A DNA stretch of 64,000 nucleotides. It comes from Alteromonas sp. KUL106 (GTDB lineage: Bacteria; Pseudomonadota; Gammaproteobacteria; Enterobacterales; Alteromonadaceae). The notes beneath the pieces were generated by a model, which was not told the DNA's origin, did no database searches, and saw nothing but the letters and a program-made list of their open reading frames with translations. The DNA is taken from positions 1 through 64,000 of the forward strand of contig NZ_BLIG01000050.1 in NCBI RefSeq assembly GCF_009811415.1. The letters are read 5' to 3'. A program made the translations under genes and the position numbers. Positions 17,300-25,973 of this stretch are shown here, one piece after another (the first letter of the stretch is position 1; each line of letters starts with the position of its first letter).

Positions 17300-18565
17300 A
17301 TGACGAACAAGATTGCCATCATAGGCACCGGAATTTCAGGGCTAACCTGCGCACACCTACTGAATAAGAAACATGACATTACGGTTTACGAATCCAATGA
17401 TTACATTGGTGGTCACACTGCTACGAAGCAAATTAACGACAACGGTAACGTTCATAGTATTGATACAGGTTTCATTGTTTTTAACGACTGGACCTACCCG
17501 AATTTTATAAAACTAATGACACAGCTCGGTGTTGCTTATCAACCGACAGAAATGAGCTTTTCTGTAATGAGCAAAAAAGCTAACCTCGAGTACAATGGCA
17601 ACAACTTAAATAGTTTATTCGCGCAACGACGCAATATATTACGTCCCAAATTTTGGCGCATCGTTAAAGACATTCTTGCGTTCAACAAAGCATGCAAAGC
17701 AATGGTTGCCGAGAAACGTGATACTTCTAATCTCACGCTGGAAGATATCATAAAAGAATTGGGCTTAAGCGAAGACTTTGCTCGGTATTATATCCTGCCT
17801 ATGTGCGCCGCCATTTGGTCGAGCAGCTTAGAGCAAACCCGGAAATTTCCCCTTACTTTCTTTCTTCAATTTTTTAATAACCATGGTTTGCTCAACATCA
17901 CTGACCGACCTCAGTGGTACACAATTCAAGGCGGTTCCAGTCAATATATTCCTCCTCTGATTGCACCGTTTGAATCTAAAATAAAGCTTTCATGTGCGGT
18001 TGTCTCCGTTGCAAAAGTTGATAATACGTGGGAAGTCACCGATTCAACGGGTGAGACGTGTCAATACGACCATGTGGTTTTTGCCTGCCATAGTGACCAA
18101 GCGCTGAAGATGCTAAATAGCCCAAGCGCGCTGCACACAGACATACTCGGCAATATTCCCTATGCTGAAAATGATGTGGTTATGCACAAAGACGTTAACC
18201 AACTGCCTAAGAGAAAGCTAGCGTGGGCAAGTTGGAATTACCGATTAAAAGAAGATGTAAGCGAAGAATCAAGACCTGCATCAGTAACCTACAACATGAA
18301 CATTCTCCAAAGGTTAGAGGTTGAGAATACCTACTGCGTTACGTTGAACAACTCTGCAGAAATTGACCACAACAGCGTATTAGGAACTTATCAATACGCC
18401 CATCCTCAGTACAGTGCGGATATGGTCAACGCCCAATCTAGAAGAAGTGAAATTTGCGGTGTGGACAACCTGCATTTTTGCGGTGCCTATTGGTACAACG
18501 GATTCCACGAAGATGGCGTTAAAAGCGCACTAGACGTGTGTGCTCGCTTTGGTGAAACGCTGTGA
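17300..18565 (+). CDS. FAD-dependent amine-oxidase-like oxidoreductase
   Basis: A 421-residue flavoprotein. The dinucleotide-binding motif IIGTGISGLTCAHLL opens the protein, followed by YESNDYIGGHTATKQI. The C-terminal FAD motif is FCGAYWYNGFHEDGVKSALDV. Proteins of this type (often annotated as NAD/FAD-binding) regularly accompany DUF1365 and CFA-synthase-like genes. In R. sphaeroides the comparable regulon makes methylated unsaturated and furan fatty acids, with UfaD desaturating the methylated chain. Assigning this protein a similar desaturase or reductase role is inference. It overlaps the next gene by 4 bp. Confidence 0.8.
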   Translation: MTNKIAIIGTGISGLTCAHLLNKKHDITVYESNDYIGGHTATKQINDNGNVHSIDTGFIVFNDWTYPNFIKLMTQLGVAYQPTEMSFSVMSKKANLEYNGNNLNSLFAQRRNILRPKFWRIVKDILAFNKACKAMVAEKRDTSNLTLEDIIKELGLSEDFARYYILPMCAAIWSSSLEQTRKFPLTFFLQFFNNHGLLNITDRPQWYTIQGGSSQYIPPLIAPFESKIKLSCAVVSVAKVDNTWEVTDSTGETCQYDHVVFACHSDQALKMLNSPSALHTDILGNIPYAENDVVMHKDVNQLPKRKLAWASWNYRLKEDVSEESRPASVTYNMNILQRLEVENTYCVTLNNSAEIDHNSVLGTYQYAHPQYSADMVNAQSRRSEICGVDNLHFCGAYWYNGFHEDGVKSALDVCARFGETL

Positions 18566-19305
18566 CAGAAAGTGCCCTGTATAAAGGAAAGGTTTATCAC
18601 CAAAGGTTTAAACCTACTCAGCATAAGTTTGACTACGATATATATTTGTTTTGGTTAAAGCTTGAAACCGAAGAACTTGCAACATTATCCCGTGAGCTTC
18701 AGTACTTTTCTGCCGAGGGAAAAGCGCGAGTACGTTTCAAACGAGAGGACTATCTGGGTGACCCATCGGTTTCTCTGCGTGAGGCTGTACTGGATAGAAT
18801 GACTGAATTAAATGAGGGTAGTCGTCTTTCCGGTGACGTTTTTATGCTGGGACAATTACGTATGTGGGGCTGGTATTTCAGCCCAGTTAATTTTTATTAC
18901 CTTCGCAATTCAGAAGGTAAGTATACACACATGCTAGCCGAGGTGAGCAACACCCCCTGGAACGAGCGACATCATTATCTTGTCAATTTAGACACGCAAG
19001 ATGACACACCGAAGGCGTTTCACGTATCACCTTTTAACCCAATGGATATGACTTATCAGTGGTCAATTTCTCAGCCTTCAACTAATCTTTCTTTAGCCAT
19101 GGACTGTGTTAGAAACGACAAAGAGTTCAGCGCGGGTATTAATCTTACTAAATTTACTCTAGATAATGCGAATCTAACTCAAGCACTTAAACGTATACCC
19201 AGTATGACGATAAAAACTGTGGCCGGAATTTATTGGCACGCACTTAAACTTTTGCTTAAACGAACGCCACTGTATACACACCCAGAAAAAAGTCAGGAAC
19301 AATAA
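18562..19305 (+). CDS. DUF1365 family protein
   Basis: A 247-residue protein of a family without known activity that nearly always neighbours a FAD oxidoreductase and a CFA-synthase-like methyltransferase. Conserved-looking stretches include YKGKVYHQRFKP at the start, RFKREDYLGD, the aromatic segment MWGWYFSPVNFYYL, and NTPWNERHHYLV. The GTG start overlaps the preceding stop (GTGA). Only two bases separate its stop codon from the next gene. No signal peptide is visible. It probably acts on the same lipid substrate as its neighbours. Confidence 0.85.
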   Translation: MTESALYKGKVYHQRFKPTQHKFDYDIYLFWLKLETEELATLSRELQYFSAEGKARVRFKREDYLGDPSVSLREAVLDRMTELNEGSRLSGDVFMLGQLRMWGWYFSPVNFYYLRNSEGKYTHMLAEVSNTPWNERHHYLVNLDTQDDTPKAFHVSPFNPMDMTYQWSISQPSTNLSLAMDCVRNDKEFSAGINLTKFTLDNANLTQALKRIPSMTIKTVAGIYWHALKLLLKRTPLYTHPEKSQEQ

Positions 19306-19307
19306 CA

Positions 19308-20564
19308 ATGTCTTTCGGTGAATCTGTACTACTGACCACATCAGAGGTCTCTTTTGTAGATAAAGTATGTAGAACTTTGTTTTTACAATGCCTAAAACAA
19401 TTGCCATTTGGCAGTTTGACTATCCAAGAAAATGGCGACGTAATCGCCCAATTTGGTAAAGAAAATGACGACTTGCGAGCAACGGTAAACATTAAAGACG
19501 TTAAGGCATACCGTCGCCTTTTACTTGGTGGCAGTGTCGGCGCTGGCGAAGCTTACATGGACGATCTATGGGACAGCGACGAAGTAACTGCAGTGGTAAG
19601 AATTTTTGCGCGGAACTTACCCACCCTTGATGAGTGGGAAAATAAATTTAAATGGGTCACTATGCCCATCAACAAAATTCAGCATTTCGCTCGTCGAAAC
19701 ACGAAAGATCAAGCTAAGCGAAATATAGAAGCCCATTACGATCTGGGTAATAAGCTGTATACCCGTTTCCTCGACCCTACTATGATGTATTCAGCAGCCA
19801 TCTATCCCGATCCTAATGCATCGCTAAACGAAGCCCAGAATTACAAACTAAAAGCTATTTGCGACAAACTACAATTGCAAGAGAGTGATCACCTTGTTGA
19901 AATTGGTACTGGTTGGGGCGGCTTGGCGGTCTATGCAGCTAAACACTACGGATGCAAGGTAACCACGACAACGATATCAGAAGAGCAACACGCTTGGGCG
20001 AAAGAGTGGATAGAAAGAGAAGGGCTTGAAGACAAGATAACCCTGTTGAAGAAAGATTACCGTCTACTTGAAGGGCAATATGACAAGCTGGTTTCTATTG
20101 AAATGATTGAAGCCGTAGGTAAACAGTATTTAGGTAACTTTTTTGAGAAGTGTTCGTCGTTATTAAAGGACGATGGCCTTATGTTGCTACAATCGATTAC
20201 CATCGACGATAGACGCTATGATAGCTACGCAAACAGTGTAGACTTCATTCAGAAGTATATATTCCCTGGTGGCTTTTTGCCTTCTCAACACCAGCTAAAT
20301 GCCCATCTAAAAAAATATACCAATATGATGATTCGTGACCTCCACGACATCGGCGTTGATTACGCGAAAACACTTAATCATTGGTATGAAGCATTTATGT
20401 CAGCCAAAGACGAATTGCTCAACGATGGATATGATGAGCGATTTATGCGAATGTGGACCTACTATTTAAAATACTGCGAAGGTGGTTTTTTAGAAAGAAC
20501 CATTAGTACAGTACAGTTGGTGATTTCTAAACCTCATTACCGAGCTGAGCTTGCAAGGGTTTAG
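19308..20564 (+). CDS. CFA-synthase-like SAM-dependent fatty-acyl methyltransferase
   Basis: A 418-residue protein of the cyclopropane-fatty-acyl-phospholipid synthase family. HYDLGN is at 143-148 and the SAM motif VEIGTGWGG at 197-205; MIEAVG and DYAKTLNHWYEAF follow. Aligned by eye with E. coli Cfa, the glutamate of MFEHVG (E239) and the tyrosine of the ADYDTTL region (Y317) are kept. The bicarbonate-site cysteine (C139, in YSCAYW) is Ala here (YSAAIY), and the histidine of LHTIG (H266) is Gln (LQSIT). It may therefore transfer a methyl group without closing a cyclopropane ring, as UfaM of R. sphaeroides does. It ends the five-gene operon, before a terminator. Confidence 0.85.
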   Translation: MSFGESVLLTTSEVSFVDKVCRTLFLQCLKQLPFGSLTIQENGDVIAQFGKENDDLRATVNIKDVKAYRRLLLGGSVGAGEAYMDDLWDSDEVTAVVRIFARNLPTLDEWENKFKWVTMPINKIQHFARRNTKDQAKRNIEAHYDLGNKLYTRFLDPTMMYSAAIYPDPNASLNEAQNYKLKAICDKLQLQESDHLVEIGTGWGGLAVYAAKHYGCKVTTTTISEEQHAWAKEWIEREGLEDKITLLKKDYRLLEGQYDKLVSIEMIEAVGKQYLGNFFEKCSSLLKDDGLMLLQSITIDDRRYDSYANSVDFIQKYIFPGGFLPSQHQLNAHLKKYTNMMIRDLHDIGVDYAKTLNHWYEAFMSAKDELLNDGYDERFMRMWTYYLKYCEGGFLERTISTVQLVISKPHYRAELARV

Positions 20565-20591
20565 CATGAATAGTTGAGTAACACCCAAACA

Positions 20592-20622
20592 AAAACGGCG
20601 CCTTTTTTAGGCGCCGTTTTTT
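20592..20622. terminator. Bidirectional terminator between CFA-like gene and pomB
   Basis: CGGCGCC (20596-20602) and GGCGCCG (20610-20616) are flanked by an A tract on the left and a T tract on the right, so the hairpin serves both convergent genes. Confidence 0.92.
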
Positions 20623-20647
20623 GCTATTTAATACTCACCGCATTTAT

Positions 20648-21577
20648 TTAATCGTCTACCACGGAGATAGGTTTAGATATCATTGGTTTACCCTGATTAA
20701 TATTTATCTCTACACGACGGTTTTTAGCCCTGTCACTCGACGTCGTGGCGTTCTCCACAATAGGATCGGTATCAGCTTTACCCACCACTGACATCCGGCT
20801 CTCATCAAAGCCTGGTGCAGTGCGCATAGCTTCTGCCACAGCAACAGCACGTTGTGACGATAAGTCCCAATTCGAACGATACAGTTCATTTGCGATATGC
20901 TGACCATCACTGTGACCTGAAATTTCAATTTCGCCTGGCACATCAGCCAATAACACGCCGATTTTTCTCAATACAGGCTGAAACTGCGGCTGTAAAAAAG
21001 CAGAGCCCGCTGAAAACGAACCATTCTCGCGAATACGTATTGTCAGTTGCTGTCCTAGAGATTCCATTTCTAGCGAGCCGTCTAAGATTTGCTTTTCTAG
21101 CTGCTGCGCTACTTTTTTCATCAGTTCGGCCATTTGAGACTGATCTGTACTTTGTTCTGCTGAGGAAGATGACTGTGTTGCTGTCTGTTGTGCCTGCCCA
21201 CCCCTTTGCTCACCGCGCTGCTTTTGTCGCCCACCTGCAGAATCTTCGTTCCCAGCCTGAAACTCAAGCATCTGTTGCGTCATTTCGTTAGTTTGCTGCT
21301 GAATGGATTCGATAGGCGTTGGGTCAGGCTTACCTGGACGAAACTCCATGGCAATAACGCTGGTTCCTTTAGGGATGTCTTTCACTTCAATTTTATTTTG
21401 GACACCAAAAGCGAACTTCATCGATCCCGCGATCTGTTTGAATTTTAGGACGTCCATTTCTGAAAAAGAAAGTAGAAGTACAAAAAAGCACATAAGCAGG
21501 GACATTAAATCTGCGAAGGTTCCCATCCAGGCTGGCAGCCCCTCGGGGGGGCATTTTGGGCATTCTTCTTCAGCCAT
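20648..21577 (-). CDS. pomB: Sodium-type flagellar motor stator protein PomB
   Basis: Stator subunit anchored to peptidoglycan, forming the ion channel with PomA. The 309 residues include one N-terminal transmembrane helix with the ion-binding aspartate D23 (FADLMSLLMCFFVLLLSF), as in Vibrio PomB. A plug/linker rich in Q and S follows (about 95-150), then a C-terminal OmpA-type peptidoglycan-binding domain (ISGHSDGQHIANELYRSNWDLSSQRA). The sequence around D23 favours Na+ over H+. Its start overlaps the pomA stop by one base (TAATG), so stoichiometry is coupled. Confidence 0.9.
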   Translation of the reverse strand: MAEEECPKCPPEGLPAWMGTFADLMSLLMCFFVLLLSFSEMDVLKFKQIAGSMKFAFGVQNKIEVKDIPKGTSVIAMEFRPGKPDPTPIESIQQQTNEMTQQMLEFQAGNEDSAGGRQKQRGEQRGGQAQQTATQSSSSAEQSTDQSQMAELMKKVAQQLEKQILDGSLEMESLGQQLTIRIRENGSFSAGSAFLQPQFQPVLRKIGVLLADVPGEIEISGHSDGQHIANELYRSNWDLSSQRAVAVAEAMRTAPGFDESRMSVVGKADTDPIVENATTSSDRAKNRRVEININQGKPMISKPISVVDD

Positions 21578-22338
21578 TACTCATCCTCTGCGCTTCCGCG
21601 TTTGCTCGCTGCGAGATAGTTCTTCAACACCCCTTCGATTACACGTGGGTTTTGTCCGTCGGCAATACCAACAATCCCATCAAGAACTAGACTTTGATTG
21701 AGTTTTTCTTCGCCTGCACGTACCGCTAGCTTAAACGCGATAGGCAAACAAATTACGTTGGCGAAGAAGGCGCCATAAAGTGTAGTGAGTAGCGCGACCG
21801 CCATTGCAGGTCCAATTGCTTTTGGGTCATCCATGTTTGAAAGCATGGCGACCAAACCAATAAGCGTGCCGATCATCCCCATGGCTGGTGCAATATCACC
21901 CATGCCTTTGAAAAATGAGGCGCCAAAGTCGTGACGTTCCGTTGTCATGGAAATATCTTTGGCGAGGGTTTCTCGAACCACTTCAATATCGTGGCCGTCT
22001 ACGAGCATATCAACGCCCTTTTGCATAAATTCGTTGGAGATCTCTGCTTCTTCTAACGCTAGAAACCCGCCTTTTCGCGCAGCGTCCGCCATTTCTACAA
22101 TTTTCTCGATAAGTTCTTCCGGCGATTCAATTTTAAACATGAATGCCTTTCCAGCAATTTTACCGGCACCGAAAAATTGGCCTAGCGTAAACTGTGACAA
22201 AATAACGAACAAGGTGCCCCCAAATACAATAAGTATTGATTGCACGTCGATGAACATGCTCAAGCTGCCGCCCAAAATCATAGCCATAACTATGAAACCA
22301 ATGGCGCCCAACATACCTATGACGGTTGCTAAATCCAC
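21577..22338 (-). CDS. pomA: Sodium-type flagellar motor stator protein PomA
   Basis: Four-helix MotA-family stator subunit that transmits ion flow to the rotor. The 253 residues match PomA in length and in the opening MDLATVIGMLGAIGFIVMAMILGG. The cytoplasmic loop (about 60-150) is charged, and the last two helices include MGDIAPAMGMIGTLIGLVAML. Translation starts at a GTG with GAAGAG just upstream. It lies beside xseB-ispA-dxs, away from flagellar genes; I know the same placement from Vibrio. Confidence 0.92.
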   Translation of the reverse strand: MDLATVIGMLGAIGFIVMAMILGGSLSMFIDVQSILIVFGGTLFVILSQFTLGQFFGAGKIAGKAFMFKIESPEELIEKIVEMADAARKGGFLALEEAEISNEFMQKGVDMLVDGHDIEVVRETLAKDISMTTERHDFGASFFKGMGDIAPAMGMIGTLIGLVAMLSNMDDPKAIGPAMAVALLTTLYGAFFANVICLPIAFKLAVRAGEEKLNQSLVLDGIVGIADGQNPRVIEGVLKNYLAASKRGSAEDE

Positions 22339-22751
22339 TCACTCTTCCCCATTTAAACGCAGTCAGTGCTGTTACTCTTCAAACATTCTATCGGCAATAG
22401 ATAGAAATACTAAAACAACATTGTTGAAAAATATCACATTTATTGATCTTTTATCACGGGAGCATGACACTTGAAAGCACGCGCTCACCTTCTTTTAAAC
22501 GTTGCGAACTAAGGTCATTCATATTTACGCTATTTGCACATTGATATCTATCCTTCAAAGTATGAATAAACGTTACCAACCTTTAGCATCGAATATAGCA
22601 CAATTTAGCACTATGCAGCTTTTTGAACTGCATGAAAAAAAAGCGATACTTCGGTGTTATTGGCGATATACAGACAAACCATTTGACCCTTGTGCAGCCC
22701 TCGGTTAATGTGCGCGGTATACGTATTTTGGCCACTATACAGAGTGTTTTT
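22339..22751. other. 413-bp divergent intergenic region pomA / xseB
   Basis: Holds promoters for pomA (minus) and xseB-ispA-dxs (plus). An ORF extending xseB upstream to 22623 exists, but it codes for residues unlike XseB and is not counted. No tRNA, riboswitch or strong hairpin is seen. Confidence 0.4.
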
Positions 22752-22994
22752 ATGACGACGGAAAAAGTATCAGCGTGTTTCGAAGAAACGTTATCAGAAC
22801 TAGAAGCGATTGTTAACGAAATGGAAAACGGCGATTTACCGCTGAATAAAGCGTTGGAAAAGTTCGAACGTGGCATCGCACTCTCTCGTCAAGGTCAACA
22901 ATCGCTTGAAAATGCTGAACAAAAAGTAAAAATATTGCTTAGCGAACAAGGCGAAGAAACACTTCAATCTCTACCTGAAAGTGAACAACCCTAA
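22752..22994 (+). CDS. xseB: Exodeoxyribonuclease VII small subunit
   Basis: Small subunit (80 residues, the usual length) of exonuclease VII, which degrades single-stranded DNA together with XseA (not in this window). The body has the conserved pattern [50 protein letters not shown]. The ATG at 22752 gives the correct family length although its ribosome-binding site is poor. It heads the xseB-ispA-dxs operon. Confidence 0.93.
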   Translation: MTTEKVSACFEETLSELEAIVNEMENGDLPLNKALEKFERGIALSRQGQQSLENAEQKVKILLSEQGEETLQSLPESEQP

Positions 22995-23023
22995 GCGGTT
23001 CATTTTTACATTACAGGCAATCT

Positions 23024-23914
23024 ATGAATTTTTCTGCTTTGCATCAGCAAGTCAAACAACAAACTGACGCATCTCTTCTCACACTCATTGATGAATTACC
23101 GAATTACGCGCCACGGTTAAAAGAGGCCATGCGTCATGCACTGCTTGCTGGCGGTAAACGCATGCGCCCCCTGCTCGTTCAAGTGGTGGGCAACACGCTA
23201 GACGTTCCCAAGAAAGACCAAATGGCTATAAGCATGGCTATCGAATGCGTGCACGCTTATTCACTTGTTCACGATGACTTACCGGCTATGGATGATGATG
23301 ACTTGCGCCGCGGTATGCCAACTTGTCATATTGCTTTTGATGAAGCGACCGCTATTCTCGCCGGTGATGCATTGCAAGCACTCGCGTTTAGCGTGTTAGC
23401 CGACGCACCGCTAAGCACTTTCGCCGAGTCAAAGCGAAGCCAACTCTTATCTGTATTAGCTAAGAATGCAGGCTATGCAGGTATGTGTGGTGGCCAAGCC
23501 ATCGACTTAGCCAGTACGGGTAAAACCATCTCGATTGAGGAATTAAAATCGCTCCATAGATTGAAAACCGGTGCCCTGTTACAAGCATGCGTAGAAATGG
23601 TAGCTATTGTCAGTGAGGGACTTTTACCTCAGACTAAAATTGACTTAATGGCCTATGCAGCGGATATTGGGTTAGCCTTTCAAGTACAAGACGACATCTT
23701 AGATGTTGTGGGCAGTAGCGAAAAATTAGGGAAACCCGCGGGCTCTGACGAAGCACTAGGAAAGAATACCTTCCCAGCTAAGCTTGGCATGGAAGGTGCC
23801 AAAAGGGAATTAGAAATGCTTCACGATAATGCCCTTCAAGCACTGGCGCGTTTACCCTACAATACTGACAGTTTAATTGCGTTTAGCGAGCTTTTGGTGA
23901 AACGCGACCATTAG
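23024..23914 (+). CDS. ispA: Farnesyl diphosphate synthase (polyprenyl synthetase)
   Basis: Condenses IPP with DMAPP and geranyl diphosphate to give farnesyl diphosphate, the precursor of undecaprenol, quinone tails and haem O. The 296 residues show both Asp-rich motifs: [10 protein letters not shown] starting at D84, and DDILD near residue 225. GGKRMRP near 43-49 binds diphosphate. The insertion in the first motif is typical of bacterial FPP synthases. It lies 29 bp after xseB and 32 bp before dxs, placing two isoprenoid steps together. Confidence 0.95.
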   Translation: MNFSALHQQVKQQTDASLLTLIDELPNYAPRLKEAMRHALLAGGKRMRPLLVQVVGNTLDVPKKDQMAISMAIECVHAYSLVHDDLPAMDDDDLRRGMPTCHIAFDEATAILAGDALQALAFSVLADAPLSTFAESKRSQLLSVLAKNAGYAGMCGGQAIDLASTGKTISIEELKSLHRLKTGALLQACVEMVAIVSEGLLPQTKIDLMAYAADIGLAFQVQDDILDVVGSSEKLGKPAGSDEALGKNTFPAKLGMEGAKRELEMLHDNALQALARLPYNTDSLIAFSELLVKRDH

Positions 23915-23946
23915 CCACGCGCCATGTTGAAAAAGATAATAAGTAC

Positions 23947-25827
23947 ATGAGTTTAGATCTCCAACATTACCCAACGCTTGCGCTTGCGCAAACACCTGAT
24001 AAATTGAGGCAATTGCCACAAGACAAATTACGTGAACTTGCCGATGAGTTGCGTGAGTATTTACTTAATAGCGTAAGCCAGACCAGCGGTCACTTTGCTT
24101 CTGGCTTAGGAACAGTAGAACTTACTGTCGCGCTTCACTACGTTTACAATACGCCATTTGACCGCCTGTTGTGGGATGTAGGCCATCAAGCATACCCTCA
24201 CAAAATTCTAACGGGTCGGGCTGAGCGAATGAGCACTATCCGCCAAAAACATGGTCTACATCCATTCCCATGGCCACCAGAAAGTGAATACGACACCTTT
24301 GCTGTAGGTCATTCATCAACGTCTATAAGTGCAGCGCTAGGAATGGCGGTAGCGGCAGAAAAAGAAGGTGCCGGTCGTAAGGTTGTTGCTGTTATTGGCG
24401 ATGGCGCCATGACAGCAGGTATGGCATTTGAAGCATTAAATCACGCGGGTGATATCAAAAAAGACATGGTTGTTGTACTCAATGACAATGAAATGTCTAT
24501 TTCTGAAAATGTTGGTGCATTAAATAGCCACCTAGCTCGATTACTTACAGGAAACTTCTTTAACTCTATACGGGACGGCGGCAAAAAATTACTGAGTAAC
24601 GTGCCACCCATCAAAGAATTTGCAAGCCGCGCTGAAGAGCACATTAAGGGCATGGTTGTACCCGGCACCATATTCGAAGAGCTCGGGTTCAATTACATCG
24701 GACCTATCGACGGCCATGACGTTAATGCCGTGGTTGATACTCTTCGAAACATGCGTAAATTTGATGGCCCTCAACTGCTACACGTTGTGACCAAAAAAGG
24801 GAAAGGCTACGCGGTCGCAGAAGAAGACCCAATTAAATTTCATGCAGTGCCAAAATTTAATCCCGCCGACAATGCCTTGCCAAAGTCTAAGCCTTCTGCA
24901 CCTACCTATTCGGCTATTTTCGGTCAGTGGCTATGTGATATGGCAGCGCAAGATCCTAAGCTCATGGCGGTTACTCCGGCTATGCGTGAAGGTTCTGGCA
25001 TGGTTGAATTTTCCCAGCGTTTTCCTGAGCAATATTTCGACGTTGCCATTGCTGAACAACATGCTGTCACCTTCGGCGCAGGTCTTGCGAAAGACGGGTT
25101 GAATGCAGTTGTGGCAATTTATTCCTCGTTCTTACAGCGTGCCTACGATCAGCTTATCCATGATGTGGCCATTCAAGACTTACCGGTATTGTTTGCCATA
25201 GACAGAGCTGGCATAGTGGGCGCAGACGGTCCAACTCACCAAGGCGCATTCGACATAGCCTTTCTTCGCTGTATTCCGAATATGGTGGTTATGGCCCCAT
25301 CCGATGAAAATGAATGTCGCCAAATGCTTTACACGGGTCACAAGCTACAAAAGCCCGCTGCTGTTCGCTACCCTCGAGGTGCTGGCATGGGTGTCACCCC
25401 AGATGAAGCCATGACAGAGCTTGAGATTGGCAAATCTCGTCTGTGCCGTGAATCATCGAAAGACAAGTCTGAACGTATTGCTATTCTAAACTTTGGTTGC
25501 TTACTGCCCTACGCTCTTGAAGCAGCAGAAACCATTGACGCTACGGTCATCGATATGCGTTTCATTAAACCGCTAGACGGCGACGCGGTTTTAAAAGCAG
25601 CTGATGAACACAACGCACTGATCACGTTAGAAGACGGCTGTATTATGGGCGGTGCTGGCAGCGCGGTACTTGAGCACTTGCAGCAAAATGGCGTATTAAA
25701 AGCGGTGAAGATGTTAGGACTACCTGATAGTTTTATTCTTCAAGGTACACAGCAAGAAATGTACAAAGAACACGGTTTGGATGCAGAAGGAATTATTGCT
25801 GCGGCCAACAGTGTGACCAAAAGTTAG
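23947..25827 (+). CDS. dxs: 1-deoxy-D-xylulose-5-phosphate synthase
   Basis: Thiamin-diphosphate enzyme that condenses pyruvate and glyceraldehyde-3-phosphate, the entry to the MEP isoprenoid pathway and a source of thiamin and pyridoxal. The 626 residues have the usual three-domain transketolase layout. The ThDP motif GDGAMTAG is at 151-158, ending near [23 protein letters not shown] lies near 78-91. The central transketolase domain has [15 protein letters not shown]. It closes the xseB-ispA-dxs operon; the operon terminator has been split by the insertion sequence downstream. Confidence 0.97.
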   Translation: MSLDLQHYPTLALAQTPDKLRQLPQDKLRELADELREYLLNSVSQTSGHFASGLGTVELTVALHYVYNTPFDRLLWDVGHQAYPHKILTGRAERMSTIRQKHGLHPFPWPPESEYDTFAVGHSSTSISAALGMAVAAEKEGAGRKVVAVIGDGAMTAGMAFEALNHAGDIKKDMVVVLNDNEMSISENVGALNSHLARLLTGNFFNSIRDGGKKLLSNVPPIKEFASRAEEHIKGMVVPGTIFEELGFNYIGPIDGHDVNAVVDTLRNMRKFDGPQLLHVVTKKGKGYAVAEEDPIKFHAVPKFNPADNALPKSKPSAPTYSAIFGQWLCDMAAQDPKLMAVTPAMREGSGMVEFSQRFPEQYFDVAIAEQHAVTFGAGLAKDGLNAVVAIYSSFLQRAYDQLIHDVAIQDLPVLFAIDRAGIVGADGPTHQGAFDIAFLRCIPNMVVMAPSDENECRQMLYTGHKLQKPAAVRYPRGAGMGVTPDEAMTELEIGKSRLCRESSKDKSERIAILNFGCLLPYALEAAETIDATVIDMRFIKPLDGDAVLKAADEHNALITLEDGCIMGGAGSAVLEHLQQNGVLKAVKMLGLPDSFILQGTQQEMYKEHGLDAEGIIAAANSVTKS

Positions 25828-25912
25828 TGGTCTTTGAATTAAAAACCGTTCTCTAGAACGCAAGTGCAACAACTAAGACGTTAATGTAAGAGAAAGGTAT
25901 ATCGCTCAAAAA

Positions 25913-25924
25913 AGAAAAGCCCGC
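25913..25924 (+). terminator. Left arm of the split dxs/pgpA terminator
   Basis: AGAAAAGCCCGC here is the exact reverse complement of GCGGGCTTTTCT at 27333-27344 on the other side of the insertion sequence. With one copy of TAAT between them the original DNA was a 12-bp stem with a TAAT loop, A-rich on the left and T-rich on the right. It was a bidirectional terminator for convergent dxs and pgpA. The insertion makes the loop 1,408 bases long, so it is probably inactive. Confidence 0.85.
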
Positions 25925-25928
25925 TAAT
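25925..25928 (+). repeat. Target-site duplication, left copy (TAAT)
   Basis: TAAT directly abuts the left end of the insertion sequence; the same four bases abut the right end at 27329-27332. A 4-bp duplication fits the 3-5 bp typical of the IS3 family. Confidence 0.85.
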
Positions 25929-25952
25929 TGAAGTGACCCCCAATAGTTGGAC
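25929..25952 (+). repeat. IS left inverted repeat
   Basis: Starts TGAAGTGACCCC and continues to AGTTGGAC at 25945-25952. It matches the reverse complement of 27305-27328 at 21 of 24 positions; the mismatches fall at positions 13, 14 and 16. Confidence 0.88.
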
Positions 25953-25969
25953 ATTCCAATTACTGGGGG
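25937..25969 (+). promoter_or_regulatory. Hairpin covering the transposase ribosome-binding site
   Basis: Arms 25937-25951 and 25955-25969 pair at 14 of 15 positions (13 Watson-Crick, one G-U) around a 3-base loop. The right arm ends in GGGGG (25965-25969), the only ribosome-binding site for the ATG at 25974. RNA read in from outside the element would fold this way and mask the site. A transcript starting inside the left arm would not. The same design limits transposase expression from read-through in other IS elements. Confidence 0.65.
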
Positions 25970-25973
25970 TTTT

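Noticed and set aside
20854-22474. Long plus-strand ORFs (145, 132 and 175 codons) opposite pomB and pomA
   Set aside because: They mirror strongly coding minus-strand genes, have no ribosome-binding sites and resemble no family.
22623-22751. N-terminal extension of xseB
   Set aside because: Adds 43 residues unlike XseB; the ATG at 22752 gives the usual 80 residues.
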